DNA of 64,000 nt from Bryobacterales bacterium (GCA_016721425.1 JADKID010000016.1:372001-436000); one strand, 5' to 3'; positions 27,688 to 35,735 are shown, counted from the first letter of the stretch. Numbers and translations: made by a program. The notes: generated from the sequence alone by a model not told the origin.

Positions 27688-28411
27688 GGCGCGTCACAGT
27701 CCGAGCATCCTTCTTGTCGGACGTCGCCTCGAATTCGCCGTCTCGAATATGGAGCACGCGGTGAACGAGTGCGGCATTTGCGGGATTGTGAGACACCATG
27801 AAGATGGTCTGTCCAAGCGAATTGAGATCGAGGAAGACCTTCATTATTTCGTCGCCTGTTTTGGTGTCTAGCGTCCCAGTTGGCTCGTCGGCCAGCAATA
27901 GCGGGGGATCATTCACCAGCGCCCTGGCGATGGCGAGCCGTCCTTGCTCGCCGCCGGAGAGCTGGCTTGGGAGACGCGAGGCCTTGTCGCCCAGGCCGAC
28001 CTTTTCGAGCACATCGAGGGCCCGCCGCCGCTTTTCGATACCCGCGAGCTTAAGAGTCGCCAGCGGCAGCATCACGTTTTCAATTGCATTCAAATACGGC
28101 ATCAGATGATGCTGCTGAAACACGAATCCGAGATACTGCAAGCGGAAGTCCGCGCGGCGCTCATCGGAGAGTGCGTACACGTCTATGCCGTCGATGACGA
28201 GCCGCCCTTCTGACGGATGGTTCATTGCCCCAAGGATCGTCAACAATGTGCTCTTGCCGGATCCAGATGGTCCCATCAAGCAGACGAACTCCCCTTCGGC
28301 GATCTCCACACTGACATCGCGAAGCACTTGCACCCCACCACTGGAATCCTGATCGCTGTAAGTCTTGCTGACGTTCTCGACAGCCACGAAAGCCAATGAT
28401 TCTTCCCTCAC
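27671..28411 (-). CDS. ABC transporter ATPase, LolD/MacB type
   Basis: A 246-residue ATPase partner of the FtsX-type permease upstream. It has all standard motifs: Walker A GPSGSGKST, Q-loop in FVFQQHHLMPYL, signature LSGGEQGRLAIARAL, Walker B LLLADEPTGTLD and the switch His in MVSHNP. Its start overlaps the permease stop as ATGA. It is the last gene of a seven-gene operon. These transporters drive mechanotransmission or lipoprotein/efflux work rather than classical import; here the DUF2318 protein and thioredoxin-like neighbours suggest a metal or redox role. Confidence 0.88.
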   Translation of the reverse strand: MREESLAFVAVENVSKTYSDQDSSGGVQVLRDVSVEIAEGEFVCLMGPSGSGKSTLLTILGAMNHPSEGRLVIDGIDVYALSDERRADFRLQYLGFVFQQHHLMPYLNAIENVMLPLATLKLAGIEKRRRALDVLEKVGLGDKASRLPSQLSGGEQGRLAIARALVNDPPLLLADEPTGTLDTKTGDEIMKVFLDLNSLGQTIFMVSHNPANAALVHRVLHIRDGEFEATSDKKDARTVTRLSPAL

Positions 28412-29643
28412 ACGTACCTCACTGCTTCAGAAGGATCGAGGCGAGAAGCGCGCATCACGGGGTAGATACTGCTGATGATGCCGGTGAGCATCGCCACTGC
28501 GATCGCAAACGCCGCTAGAGAGACGCGCAATTCGATTTGCGCTCCAGCCTCGGTGAAATAGGGCAAGGCCAACCGACTGGCCACCAGACCGCCGAACCAC
28601 CCCGCCACGCCTCCAACGGCACTGATGATCACTACCTCGATCATGAGGCCCTTGATGATGTGGGTCCGGCGGAAACCGATCGCGCGAAGCACGCCGATCT
28701 CTTTGGTTCGCTCAACGACCGCGCTCATCATTGTCGTGAAGATCATCAACGCGCCGATTGCGAGGACCACCACCGAGACGACCATGGAAAATTGAGTCAG
28801 ACGGTCCACCGCTTCAGTACGCGCCCGCACCGACTGTTGAATTGCCGAAACGTTCGCGTGCGGAAGTTCCTTTCGGATCTGGGCAACCATATCCTCGACC
28901 GGGCAGTCTTTGCAGAGCGCGCTCACCTCGATAACGCTCAGCTGACCAGGCCGGCCTAGCAGATCCTGGACTTGGCCAAGTTGCGCGAATACCATGCGAT
29001 CCTCTGGACCGCCGGTTTGACCGATGACGCCGGCAATTCGGTGCTCGCGGCCCCCGACGGTCACCCGTTCCCTCGTGACGCGGAACACATCGGGTGCGGC
29101 GGAATGGTGGGCCGTGCCTTGATCCGCTGCGCCGGAGGTCCCCGGCAGTGCCTCGATTGCGGAAACAGCCCTCGCTATGTCGTATCCCAGAAGGACTTCA
29201 GTGGCCGATTCGGGCGCCCGGCCGTTAAGCCGCCACCATTTTTTGAGACGCAGTTCGCTGGCGAAGTCGACACCTGCGATGAGCGTTTTCCGACCAGCCA
29301 CCTCGACTGTGCCTAGCAGTTTCGGTGCCACCACGCTCAACCGTTTGCGATAGGGAATTCGTAATATGCCCGCGGCATCTTCGTTCGAGAGCTGGTGCTG
29401 GTCGAAGGATACACCTGAAACTGAGATCCCGCCGTAGTCCAGAGCAAGGCTGTCGGAATGGGGCGTCACGACGATGTTGGCCCCGAAGCGGTCCAACTGC
29501 GAGCCGATCTCTTCCCGAAGGGAACCACTGAGACTCAGCAACGCAACTGCCGTCCCGATGCCGATGCTGATCCCAGACGCCAGGAACAGGGCCTTCCCCT
29601 TCCGGCGCCGAAGGTTCGCAAAAGCGATAGTGCTAATCCGCAT
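28408..29643 (-). CDS. FtsX/MacB-type ABC transporter permease
   Basis: A 411-residue permease with the MacB/LolC layout. TM1 lies at about 18-40 after the NLRRRKGKALF segment. A large periplasmic domain (about 45-275) contains CKDCPVEDM, a Cys pair not usual in MacB. Three TM helices follow from about 280 to 400 (FTTMMSAVVERTKEIGVLRAIGF and MRASRLDPSEAVRYV are the typical FtsX segments). The gene follows the DUF2318 gene after 21 bp and overlaps its ATPase by ATGA. The Cys pair may interact with metal or with the thioredoxin-like partners of the operon. Confidence 0.85.
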   Translation of the reverse strand: MRISTIAFANLRRRKGKALFLASGISIGIGTAVALLSLSGSLREEIGSQLDRFGANIVVTPHSDSLALDYGGISVSGVSFDQHQLSNEDAAGILRIPYRKRLSVVAPKLLGTVEVAGRKTLIAGVDFASELRLKKWWRLNGRAPESATEVLLGYDIARAVSAIEALPGTSGAADQGTAHHSAAPDVFRVTRERVTVGGREHRIAGVIGQTGGPEDRMVFAQLGQVQDLLGRPGQLSVIEVSALCKDCPVEDMVAQIRKELPHANVSAIQQSVRARTEAVDRLTQFSMVVSVVVLAIGALMIFTTMMSAVVERTKEIGVLRAIGFRRTHIIKGLMIEVVIISAVGGVAGWFGGLVASRLALPYFTEAGAQIELRVSLAAFAIAVAMLTGIISSIYPVMRASRLDPSEAVRYV

Positions 29644-29664
29644 GGTTAGTTGTCAGCCGGTTCT

Positions 29665-30213
29665 CTAGAAGTAAGACTTCCCGGTCTCAAGATCGCTGGC
29701 GGCGATAACGAGGTGGCCATCGACGACCTTGCGCGTCAAGGGCACCGGATTGCATCCGCCAGTCACATCGTTGATCTTTGCCGAGTGGAAATGCCTCCCG
29801 CACTTGCGACATACCATGTCATCTCCATCCTGGACGTAGCCCTTCTTCGCCTCCCAGCAGACATCGCAGGCGTCCAGTGCCGCCCGATAGACGCCGTCTG
29901 AGCTCTTAATTGCGAAGAACCGTATGTTCCTGTTGTCCGCTGTCTTGTAGTCGAAGAACTTCGCCTTGCCTCCGTCGAGTTCGGCAATCGGGATCTTCAC
30001 CGCCGACGGTCCGGGTACGGCACTAATCGGCTTGGCTTGGCTGGCCTGCCCGTTGAGATTGCCGGCCGCGAAGTATCCTCCGACGCCCAGGACGGCAATG
30101 AGCAGACCCAGGACGAGCTTTTTTCGACTCGAGCTCTTACGTCCCGAGCCTGTGAACTCAGTGCGCTTTTGTTGGCGCGCCGAGTTCGGAGTTTCTTGAT
30201 TGTGTTTGGACAT
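29665..30213 (-). CDS. DUF2318 membrane-anchored protein
   Basis: A 182-residue canonical DUF2318 protein. A basic N-terminal tail of about 30 residues precedes one TM helix (about 31-50). The periplasmic domain has the full cysteine set ALDACDVCWEAKKGY, MVCRKCGRHF and TGGCNPVPL. Such proteins are encoded with FtsX-type ABC transporters in several phyla and are thought to bind a metal cofactor. That pairing is reproduced here, with the permease 21 bp downstream. Better conserved than its relative at 23520-24041. Confidence 0.8.
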   Translation of the reverse strand: MSKHNQETPNSARQQKRTEFTGSGRKSSSRKKLVLGLLIAVLGVGGYFAAGNLNGQASQAKPISAVPGPSAVKIPIAELDGGKAKFFDYKTADNRNIRFFAIKSSDGVYRAALDACDVCWEAKKGYVQDGDDMVCRKCGRHFHSAKINDVTGGCNPVPLTRKVVDGHLVIAASDLETGKSYF

Positions 30214-30234
30214 TGTCTTCCTTCGGGCTCACAA

Positions 30235-30600
30235 CTAATGAGAGTGACCGCCGGACCCTGATGGCATCTGCATCGGCATGGCGGAGGCGGGAGCTGGGAG
30301 TTGGATTTCTCGTGCGATGATTTCCCCAGAGGGCTGCGCCGCGCCCAGGACCGTCACCTTGACCCCTCGCTTCAGAGCCGCCGGCGGCATCTGGGCGCCA
30401 TCCATCACGATGCTTGGCTTTTGCGTCAGAATGACCGTGATCGTCGCCTTCTTTGTCTTGATCTGTAGACTGTCCTCGCCCACCGAGATGATCTCTCCCT
30501 TGGTCTTTTCTTCCTTCGGCTTCCCAGAGGCTGCAGCGAAGGCTGCCCCAGCGATCAGCGCGGCGATCAGGGACAAAACCGCGAAACATCTACGTTGCAT
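30235..30600 (-). CDS. Small exported DUF5666-like protein with His-rich tail
   Basis: A 121-residue protein starting at ATG 30600, with AAGGAG upstream. The signal peptide ends near residue 24 (AFAAAS). The mature part is a small beta domain (KGEIISVGEDSLQIKTKKATITVILTQ, LKRGVKVTVLGA, GEIIAREIQL) of the OB-like type seen in DUF5666 proteins. It ends in a Met/Pro stretch and SGGHSH. The gene at 31974-32339 encodes a same-length relative with a GGHKH tail. The His ending suggests metal binding; no direct function is known. Confidence 0.6.
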   Translation of the reverse strand: MQRRCFAVLSLIAALIAGAAFAAASGKPKEEKTKGEIISVGEDSLQIKTKKATITVILTQKPSIVMDGAQMPPAALKRGVKVTVLGAAQPSGEIIAREIQLPAPASAMPMQMPSGSGGHSH

Positions 30601-30617
30601 TCTGACTCTCCTTCTGC

Positions 30618-31340
30618 TCAGTGACTCTGAGGCGGGTTCCCGAGTAACGCGTCGAGTACTCGCTGGATTTTGTCGATGTTGATCGTCTCGACGAACTCTT
30701 GGCCGGCAATGACAACAGTAGGCGTCCGACGAAGGCCAGCCGCGACGCCATCCTGAAACTCCTTGTCCACCGGGCGCGCGTACGTCGGATCGGTCAGGGA
30801 GGCGAGGGCCCTCTCCGCATCGAGGCGGTTGTCGCGGCTGAAGGCGATGAGCGCGCTGCGGAATCCCATCGCACTGGTCGCGCCGATTCGCCCCAGCACT
30901 TGCCGCCGAAACTGTACCGCGATCTTGGAGTCCAGTGTCTGGAAGTACCGCGACGCGATCGCGGCATCTTTCGCCCACGAATGCTTGGGCAGGGGGAAGT
31001 CGCGGTGTTCAAAGGCAACCGTGTCCCCGTACTTCGGCAAGAGGATCTCGTCCAGGGCCTTCCGGAACTCGGCACAATCCGGGCATTGGAGATCTTCGTA
31101 GATAATCACGCTGACCCGGCTAGTGGGGTTCCCTTCGACCAGTCGTTGCATTGCGGTGCTGGGCGAGATGGCGCTGAGCGTGCCACTGGGGGCACTGGGA
31201 CGTAACGGTTCCAGCACGCAACAATCGTCCTTTGGCGAAGGCTTGGGCTTGGGTGTTGGCTGGCCGGAATGCTGCGCGTAACCGACGCCGAGCCACAAGA
31301 TAACAGTCAAACGTGGCATGAGGAGGAGGCGCAGTGTCAT
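30618..31340 (-). CDS. Exported DsbA-like thioredoxin-fold protein
   Basis: A 240-residue periplasmic protein. A signal peptide (about 1-22) and a Pro/Lys-rich linker with DDCC lead to a Thioredoxin_4-type domain. The active site is CPDC in YEDLQCPDCAEF. The helical insertion contains HRDFPLPKHSWAKDAAIASRY, and the cis-Pro loop is TPTVVIAG. This is the arrangement of DsbA-family oxidoreductases and BdbD-like proteins. It overlaps the upstream redoxin gene by ATGA. It likely handles disulfides or Cu/thiol chemistry for the secreted proteins of this operon. Confidence 0.8.
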   Translation of the reverse strand: MTLRLLLMPRLTVILWLGVGYAQHSGQPTPKPKPSPKDDCCVLEPLRPSAPSGTLSAISPSTAMQRLVEGNPTSRVSVIIYEDLQCPDCAEFRKALDEILLPKYGDTVAFEHRDFPLPKHSWAKDAAIASRYFQTLDSKIAVQFRRQVLGRIGATSAMGFRSALIAFSRDNRLDAERALASLTDPTYARPVDKEFQDGVAAGLRRTPTVVIAGQEFVETINIDKIQRVLDALLGNPPQSH

Positions 31341-31951
31341 CTCGATTCCGTGGGCGTGGCAGGACGCAACGTACTCACCGAAGTTGGAGCGGGACTCTTC
31401 CTGGTTGGTGTGACGCCGTCAGTTGGCCGCGATCCCGGCTCCCTGAGGAGTTCCAGGATCTTGAGTCTGAAGTTTGCTTCTTCGTTCTGGAAGAATGCAG
31501 CATCGCCTTCGAACTGAGCGCGAATACGGCCGCGCCTGTCGATGAACACCATGATCGGCACTGAGTGCCGTATTATCGGCGACAACTGAGCAAACTCGTA
31601 GACCCGTTCTCTTTGGATTGCCACAACCGGATGAGTCACTTGATGCGTCGCCACGAATGCCGGCGCCGCACTCGGCGCTTCGTCGTTGAACGGCAGCGAG
31701 ATGGCCTGGAAGCCTCTAGAGCCGTATTCCTTCTGCAGCCGGCTCATCAGCTTCGCCGTGTTCTGGCAGTGGGGACAGGTCGTCAACATGAACTCGAGAA
31801 CGACTACCTTGCCGCGCAGTAGACTAAGGCGGATCTGCCTACCGCTGGTATCGGTGAGAAGTAGTTCCGGAGCCACACGGGCCACGTCGGCACCGCGCAT
31901 CAGCGTTGCGGCGAATGGTGCCGCCAAAATAAACTGTTTTCTGGTCATCAC
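31337..31951 (-). CDS. Exported TlpA/ResA-like redoxin
   Basis: A 204-residue thioredoxin-fold protein with a signal-like N-terminus (about 1-20). The active site CPHC in FMLTTCPHCQNTAKLM and the SVPIMVFIDRRGRI cis-Pro region are of the AhpC/TSA-TlpA type. The C-terminal 30 residues are disordered and Pro/Thr rich. It may reduce disulfides or apocytochrome/copper-site cysteines outside the membrane. It overlaps the DsbA-like gene by ATGA, pairing an oxidant-like and a reductant-like member in one operon. Confidence 0.8.
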   Translation of the reverse strand: MMTRKQFILAAPFAATLMRGADVARVAPELLLTDTSGRQIRLSLLRGKVVVLEFMLTTCPHCQNTAKLMSRLQKEYGSRGFQAISLPFNDEAPSAAPAFVATHQVTHPVVAIQRERVYEFAQLSPIIRHSVPIMVFIDRRGRIRAQFEGDAAFFQNEEANFRLKILELLREPGSRPTDGVTPTRKSPAPTSVSTLRPATPTESR

Positions 31952-31973
31952 TCTTCCCTCTTAGTGCCTGCGG

Positions 31974-32339
31974 TCAGTGTTTGTGTCCGCCGCTCGTCGG
32001 CGCATCACCGAATGGAGCGCTCTGTGCGCGGTCACCAATTCGGACCTCACGCGCTTCAATCTGCCCAGACCTGAGCCGTACACCCTGGACGAGAATTCGA
32101 TCGCCCCGCTTCAACACGGACACATCAATGTCCGATCCACCCTGCAGGATTCGAGTCCTCTCTGTTAACAGCAGCGCCTCGGGACGTTGGCCCACGCTGA
32201 TCTCGATTCTGTCTGGTTTCAGTGCCGTCACTGCGCCGTCGACACGTACCTGCCCTCTGCTGCGTGGTTCGCAAGCTCTCGTTGACGGATAGGTCGCGAG
32301 GACCGTGGCGGCGAAAAAGAGAATAATCCTGCAATTCAA
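31974..32339 (-). CDS. Small exported DUF5666-like protein, His-tailed (TTG start)
   Basis: A 121-residue protein. I place the start at TTG 32339, which has GGGAG about 9 nt upstream and a proper signal peptide (RIILFFAATVLATYP) directly after it. The upstream extension to 32516 would run through the terminator-like hairpins and is rejected. The mature domain (GQVRVDGAVTALKPDRIEISV, LKRGDRILVQGVRL, GQIEAREVRI) aligns with the 30235-30600 protein and ends GGHKH. First gene of the seven-gene redox/ABC operon. A metal-binding role is inferred from the tail. Confidence 0.6.
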   Translation of the reverse strand: MNCRIILFFAATVLATYPSTRACEPRSRGQVRVDGAVTALKPDRIEISVGQRPEALLLTERTRILQGGSDIDVSVLKRGDRILVQGVRLRSGQIEAREVRIGDRAQSAPFGDAPTSGGHKH

Positions 32340-32375
32340 GTGCGTGCTCCCAAGCGAGTTCGGTACTCCTACTTT

Positions 32376-32490
32376 CGAAAACCCAGGTGGCCGGCTCCGG
32401 AGGGTACCGGCCACCTGGCAAGCTCTGGCTACCCGGAGGAAGGGAGCCAGAGCCGGGCAAGACTCATCGCACCGGAGGAGTGGTGCCCGA
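32376..32490 (-). ncRNA. Candidate small RNA with three CCTCC-loop hairpins and terminator
   Basis: On the minus strand three hairpins follow one another. The first is GCACC/GGTGC at 32486-32469 with loop ACTCCTCC. The second is a perfect 9-bp stem, GCTCTGGCT/AGCCAGAGC, at 32453-32422, with CTTCCTCC in the loop. The third is a perfect 12-bp stem, CCAGGTGGCCGG/CCGGCCACCTGG, at 32418-32383, with CCCTCC in the loop, followed by GGGTTTTC like a terminator. Anti-Shine-Dalgarno loops in series, closed by a terminator at about 115 nt, are the architecture of the CcsR/alpha-r15 'cuckoo' sRNAs of alphaproteobacteria. It could instead be the leader of the 31974 gene. Confidence 0.45.
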
Positions 32491-32833
32491 TGTATCCGCC
32501 TTGCCTCACTGCGCACGCAAGTGAGTTTGCACGTCGTCTTCCAGATCGGCGGGACTCTCGGCGACTGATCGAGTCACGCTGTTACCTGCCTATGCTTGAA
32601 GGAGTTACAGGAATCGTGTCCGGCTTGGACCAGGGGGCGACAGGTAGATCAAGGCTCAGGCTCGGATTCAATGTCCCTGAGAGAACAGCGATTGTGCATT
32701 TTTGGGCAGTAATCTCTGAATCAAGGATAGAAGAGTCAAGGTTGCAGAGGCCGGTCAGAGGCCGAGAACACGTCGGCGAATAGTAGGCGGGGGCGCCAAG
32801 GCTCACCTTGATATTCGCTTTGGCTCGCGCTCG
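32491..32833. other. Intergenic region, no gene supported
   Basis: About 340 bp between the sRNA candidate and the thioredoxin gene. It holds a 6-bp hairpin at 32505-32525 (CTCACT/AGTGAG). A short minus-strand frame at 32582-32806 has no ribosome binding site or family resemblance. A promoter for the sRNA or the redox operon is expected here, but I found no strong match. Confidence 0.4.
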
Positions 32834-33103
32834 CTACATGGTGACGCCAAGACCTGCACTCCGCAATGCCGCCTCATTCGGCCCCTCGCCAGTGCAGCAA
32901 CCTGCAAGCTTTCCATTAATCACCACAGCAGGGACTGTCTTAACACCGTACTGCCTTGCTTTTGCTGCGACGTCGGGCTTGTTCATGTCAAGCACCTCGA
33001 CCTCACACGACGAGCCGCCAATCCGCTGCACCAGGTTTGCCGTTTCAGCACACGCCGGGCACCCGGCGCTAAACACTTCTACTTTGCGTTTGTTCGCAGT
33101 CAT
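32834..33103 (-). CDS. Small thioredoxin-fold protein with CPAC site
   Basis: An 89-residue cytoplasmic thioredoxin/glutaredoxin-like protein, starting at ATG 33103 with GGAG upstream. The redox or metal-binding pair is in VFSAGCPACAETANL. The cis-Pro loop is KTVPAVVINGK, followed by CCTGEGP, an extra Cys pair. Proteins of this size and motif are common in mercury and arsenic clusters as thiol carriers. Its start overlaps the membrane protein stop by ATGA, placing it third in the MerR-led operon. Confidence 0.75.
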   Translation of the reverse strand: MTANKRKVEVFSAGCPACAETANLVQRIGGSSCEVEVLDMNKPDVAAKARQYGVKTVPAVVINGKLAGCCTGEGPNEAALRSAGLGVTM

Positions 33104-33864
33104 GATGATTTCTCCGTAGCGTTCAACTGTACAAACTCCGTGCCCGAAGGAGCGCATCGCGGGCACCTGCGTGCCACGGGCACCGGCCAGCTATTCCAGA
33201 GCGAGGAACTGATCAGGAGTCCCGCGCCCACGTAGAGGACGACGTTCGACTCCAGCGAGAACTTCCCCCATAGAATGAGGATCGCGGCAATCAGCCCAAG
33301 AACAGACGGGCCGTATCCGCGGCGCGATCTCGCTCGATAGGCGAGAACAACGACTGAGAAGAACAGAAATAGCGAGGTGAGAGGCAACAGGTAGGCCGAT
33401 GAAAGGAGGAAGCCACATCCCAGCGTAGATAGTACGCCGGCATACACTGGCCAGCACGCCGGACAGCCTCCGAAGGGGAGCAGGCTCAAAACGACACCGG
33501 GAGCTGCGACGAAGCTCCGCTTCCACATGCCAGTATTCTTCGCCGGAGCAGTCCTCAGAGTTGCCCGGCGAAAAGAGGCTTCGATGAGCTCCACGGCAGG
33601 AGATCCGGAGTAGCGCCCCTCGACGGAGGCATAGAGTCGACAGCAGGAAACGCCTTCCGTCGGGTTCTCGCCCTCTACATCGAGCCCGTCTACGAGCACG
33701 CTGGGGGAACCGAAGCGAGCGACGTATGCAGGGCTGGCCGGTGAGGATCGTTCCCAGTCCGTCCACTTCGCTTCGAGTTTGGCCGCCGCGAACGCCTGTA
33801 AAAGGTTTGCTCGCGTCGCCGCTACATTCGGGCAGCCCGCATCGTAGATCAGCTCAACTCTCAT
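33100..33864 (-). CDS. Fusion of thioredoxin-like domain and MerC-like membrane domain
   Basis: A 254-residue protein, starting at ATG 33864 after AAGGAGG. The N-terminal ~105 residues resemble a thioredoxin-fold metal carrier (ELIYDAGCPNVAATRANL, GSPSVLVDG, a GVSCCRLY Cys pair). The C-terminal part has four hydrophobic segments (about 118-220) beginning with a Cys motif, GGCPACWPVYAGVLSTLGCGF, characteristic of MerC/MerT-type mercury transporters. A tail with RRCPRCAPSG adds a third CxxC. The fusion would link soluble thiol capture to membrane transport. It is the second gene of the MerR operon (ATGA overlap with merR). Confidence 0.7.
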   Translation of the reverse strand: MRVELIYDAGCPNVAATRANLLQAFAAAKLEAKWTDWERSSPASPAYVARFGSPSVLVDGLDVEGENPTEGVSCCRLYASVEGRYSGSPAVELIEASFRRATLRTAPAKNTGMWKRSFVAAPGVVLSLLPFGGCPACWPVYAGVLSTLGCGFLLSSAYLLPLTSLFLFFSVVVLAYRARSRRGYGPSVLGLIAAILILWGKFSLESNVVLYVGAGLLISSSLWNSWPVPVARRCPRCAPSGTEFVQLNATEKSS

Positions 33865-34271
33865 CGCTCCTCCTTCGCGTCGATGCTTTCGAGAATCGGG
33901 CATTCATTCGCCGGCCCACAGCCTGGGCACAGTTCGCTCAGCCCTGTCAGCACCCGCTTCATGGATTCGAGAGTGCAGATCCTCTCCTCGATATCGGCTA
34001 TCTTTGCCTTCGCCAGTCGCTGTACATCCGTGCAGTCCTTGTTTGGGTCAACCTGCATCGAGAGCAGATCCCGGATTTCAGCGAGGGAAAAGCCGAGTTC
34101 CTGCGCACGCTTAATGAAGCGTACCCTCCGGACCGTCTGCTCCGGGAACATTCGGTAGCCGGAAGCGAGCCGCGGGGGTTTCGGGAGAAGCAGTTCTCGT
34201 TCGTAGTAACGAATAGTTTGGAGGTTCACTCCGCCGAGGGCCGCAACCTCGCCGATCTTCAGCGCCTTCAT
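33861..34271 (-). CDS. merR: MerR-family metal-responsive regulator, Hg-type
   Basis: A 136-residue MerR-family regulator. The winged helix lies at the N-terminus (LKIGEVAALGGVNLQTIRYYERELLLP) and a long dimerisation helix follows. The metal site has the mercury-type layout: an upstream Cys in NKDCTDVQRLA, and a C-terminal loop ELCPGCGPANECPI matching the position of the Hg-MerR ligands. It is the first gene of its operon and probably acts on the MerR-type promoter directly upstream. Lead or another thiophilic metal cannot be excluded from sequence alone. Confidence 0.85.
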   Translation of the reverse strand: MKALKIGEVAALGGVNLQTIRYYERELLLPKPPRLASGYRMFPEQTVRRVRFIKRAQELGFSLAEIRDLLSMQVDPNKDCTDVQRLAKAKIADIEERICTLESMKRVLTGLSELCPGCGPANECPILESIDAKEER

Positions 34272-34298
34272 CCCTACTCCTTTCGTCCACCCAATCTC

Positions 34299-34330
34299 AG
34301 GCTAGACCCTGTACCTAGGTATAGAGTCAA
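34299..34330 (-). promoter_or_regulatory. MerR-type promoter with overlong spacer and dyad operator
   Basis: On the minus strand, TTGACT (34330-34325) and TAGCCT (34304-34299) are separated by 20 bp. Between them lies the palindromic core TACCTAGGTA. An overlong 19-20 bp spacer with a central dyad is the signature of promoters twisted open by MerR proteins. It sits 28 bp upstream of the merR start. Confidence 0.8.
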
Positions 34331-34445
34331 GGTGATTCTCGTCTCTCTTCCTACCTGATGCCGCTCAGCTCAGATATGGCGCCAGTCTGAAGGTATGCTG
34401 TGCCAATGGTTCATTGCCTCGTATACTGGCGTTTGGCAATCAAGA

Positions 34446-35735
34446 ATGCTTCAGGAAGAACGATTCAGTAAAATTGTTGAGACCTACCGCGGTGACCAGG
34501 AGTCGGTCTACAACACTTGGTTCACAAGAAGCGCCGAGCGGCTGAAAGCGTTTCGCGGTATTCGCCGGGGAGTTGGACAAGTCGTTGACGAGATGCGCTC
34601 CGGCCGGTTTGGAAATGACTTTAGGGGCTCCTCGCTTGAGTTCGTCCTGAACTGTATCACGGAGCAAAAGCAGGTCTTTGAGGGTGCCGCGCATGCCTTC
34701 TACTGGAAGCCGAAGCTCCGCATCCCGGACATCTACGAGAACGAAACGAACCAGCGGGCTTTCGGCCAGTTCCTGGCCAACTGTCTGTCAGCTTCGCGAG
34801 AAGACCAAATCTTGCGTGAGATCCATCATTTGGACAAGCTGAGGATCAAGGGCCTCGGTCCAGCCGCCGCCAACATCCTCTACTTCCTGCACCCCACACT
34901 GCTCCCGCCGACCAACACCGCCATGTTGAACGGCTTCAACCTTCTCTTCGACGCCAACTGCAAGTTGGGCTCTTGGGCGAGCTACCTGGACATGCGAGAC
35001 GCGGTCCTGCGAACAAACGAGCAGTTCAGGGCAGTGCTCTCCAATGGTCTCGGGGCAATCTCGGGTCTGCTATTCGAGATTGGTGCCGGGAAGTTGGTGC
35101 TCGAAGAGAATGCGCATCTGGTTCTCGAAATAGAGAGGGCGAAACTAGAAGGTCTGCGCCGACGGCGCCACGAGCAGGTGCTGGACGACTTGGCCCAAGA
35201 TCAAACTCACACGCAGATGCAGTATCTGCTCTGCAGGATCGGCAGCTCTCTAGGCTATGAGGTCTGTGTGGCAAGCAACGACCGCAACCGGTCCTTTAAT
35301 GGCAACTACCTCTCGCAATTGTGTCGGCCGTGTATGCCTAGTCTTGGCCTCGCTCAAGACGTCGCAGGTACCATCGAACTGATCGACGTCCTCTGGCTCG
35401 AAAAAGAAACGCACCGGATAGTCAGCGCGTTTGAAGTTGAGAAGAGCACTTCCATCTACTCGGGGATCCTGAGACTCAGCGACCTGGCCCTCGCCCTCCC
35501 GGACCACGAGACGAAACTGTGTCTAGTGGTGCCGGACGTTCGCGAAAAGGAAGTGATTGCCCAGCTCAAACGGCCCTCCTTCGTCAATGTTAACCGGACG
35601 CAGCCTTCCTACTTACTCTTTTCAGATCTCGCACAGCATTGTGATGCGATCTGCCGATTCGGCGCGGATCACCGAGTCCTGGACAAGATCGCGAAGACAG
35701 TTCAGGTTCTCGCCGAAAACGATCGGTTCGTATGA
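34446..35735 (+). CDS. Type II restriction endonuclease-like protein
   Basis: About 429 residues, starting at ATG 34446 (or ATG 34395; neither has a strong ribosome binding site). The first 220 residues are helical, with a helix-hairpin-helix-like LRIKGLGPAAANILYF. The C-terminal third has the nuclease pattern IDVLW (near 313) followed by AFEVEKST (near 329) and IYSGILRLSDLALA, as in restriction-endonuclease-like families with a D...ExE/ExK core. No methylase or specificity gene adjoins it, so a classical restriction-modification role is not supported. It may be a solitary defence or repair nuclease. Surrounded by metal genes, it was probably acquired separately. Confidence 0.6.
   Translation: MLQEERFSKIVETYRGDQESVYNTWFTRSAERLKAFRGIRRGVGQVVDEMRSGRFGNDFRGSSLEFVLNCITEQKQVFEGAAHAFYWKPKLRIPDIYENETNQRAFGQFLANCLSASREDQILREIHHLDKLRIKGLGPAAANILYFLHPTLLPPTNTAMLNGFNLLFDANCKLGSWASYLDMRDAVLRTNEQFRAVLSNGLGAISGLLFEIGAGKLVLEENAHLVLEIERAKLEGLRRRRHEQVLDDLAQDQTHTQMQYLLCRIGSSLGYEVCVASNDRNRSFNGNYLSQLCRPCMPSLGLAQDVAGTIELIDVLWLEKETHRIVSAFEVEKSTSIYSGILRLSDLALALPDHETKLCLVVPDVREKEVIAQLKRPSFVNVNRTQPSYLLFSDLAQHCDAICRFGADHRVLDKIAKTVQVLAENDRFV

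Noticed and set aside
32582..32806. Short minus-strand frame as a gene
   Set aside because: No ribosome binding site, no family resemblance and poor composition.
33168..33184. GGGCAC...GTGCC inverted pair resembling the enhancer dyad
   Set aside because: The spacer is 4 nt instead of 6 and it lies inside the MerC-like coding sequence, without a sigma54 site.
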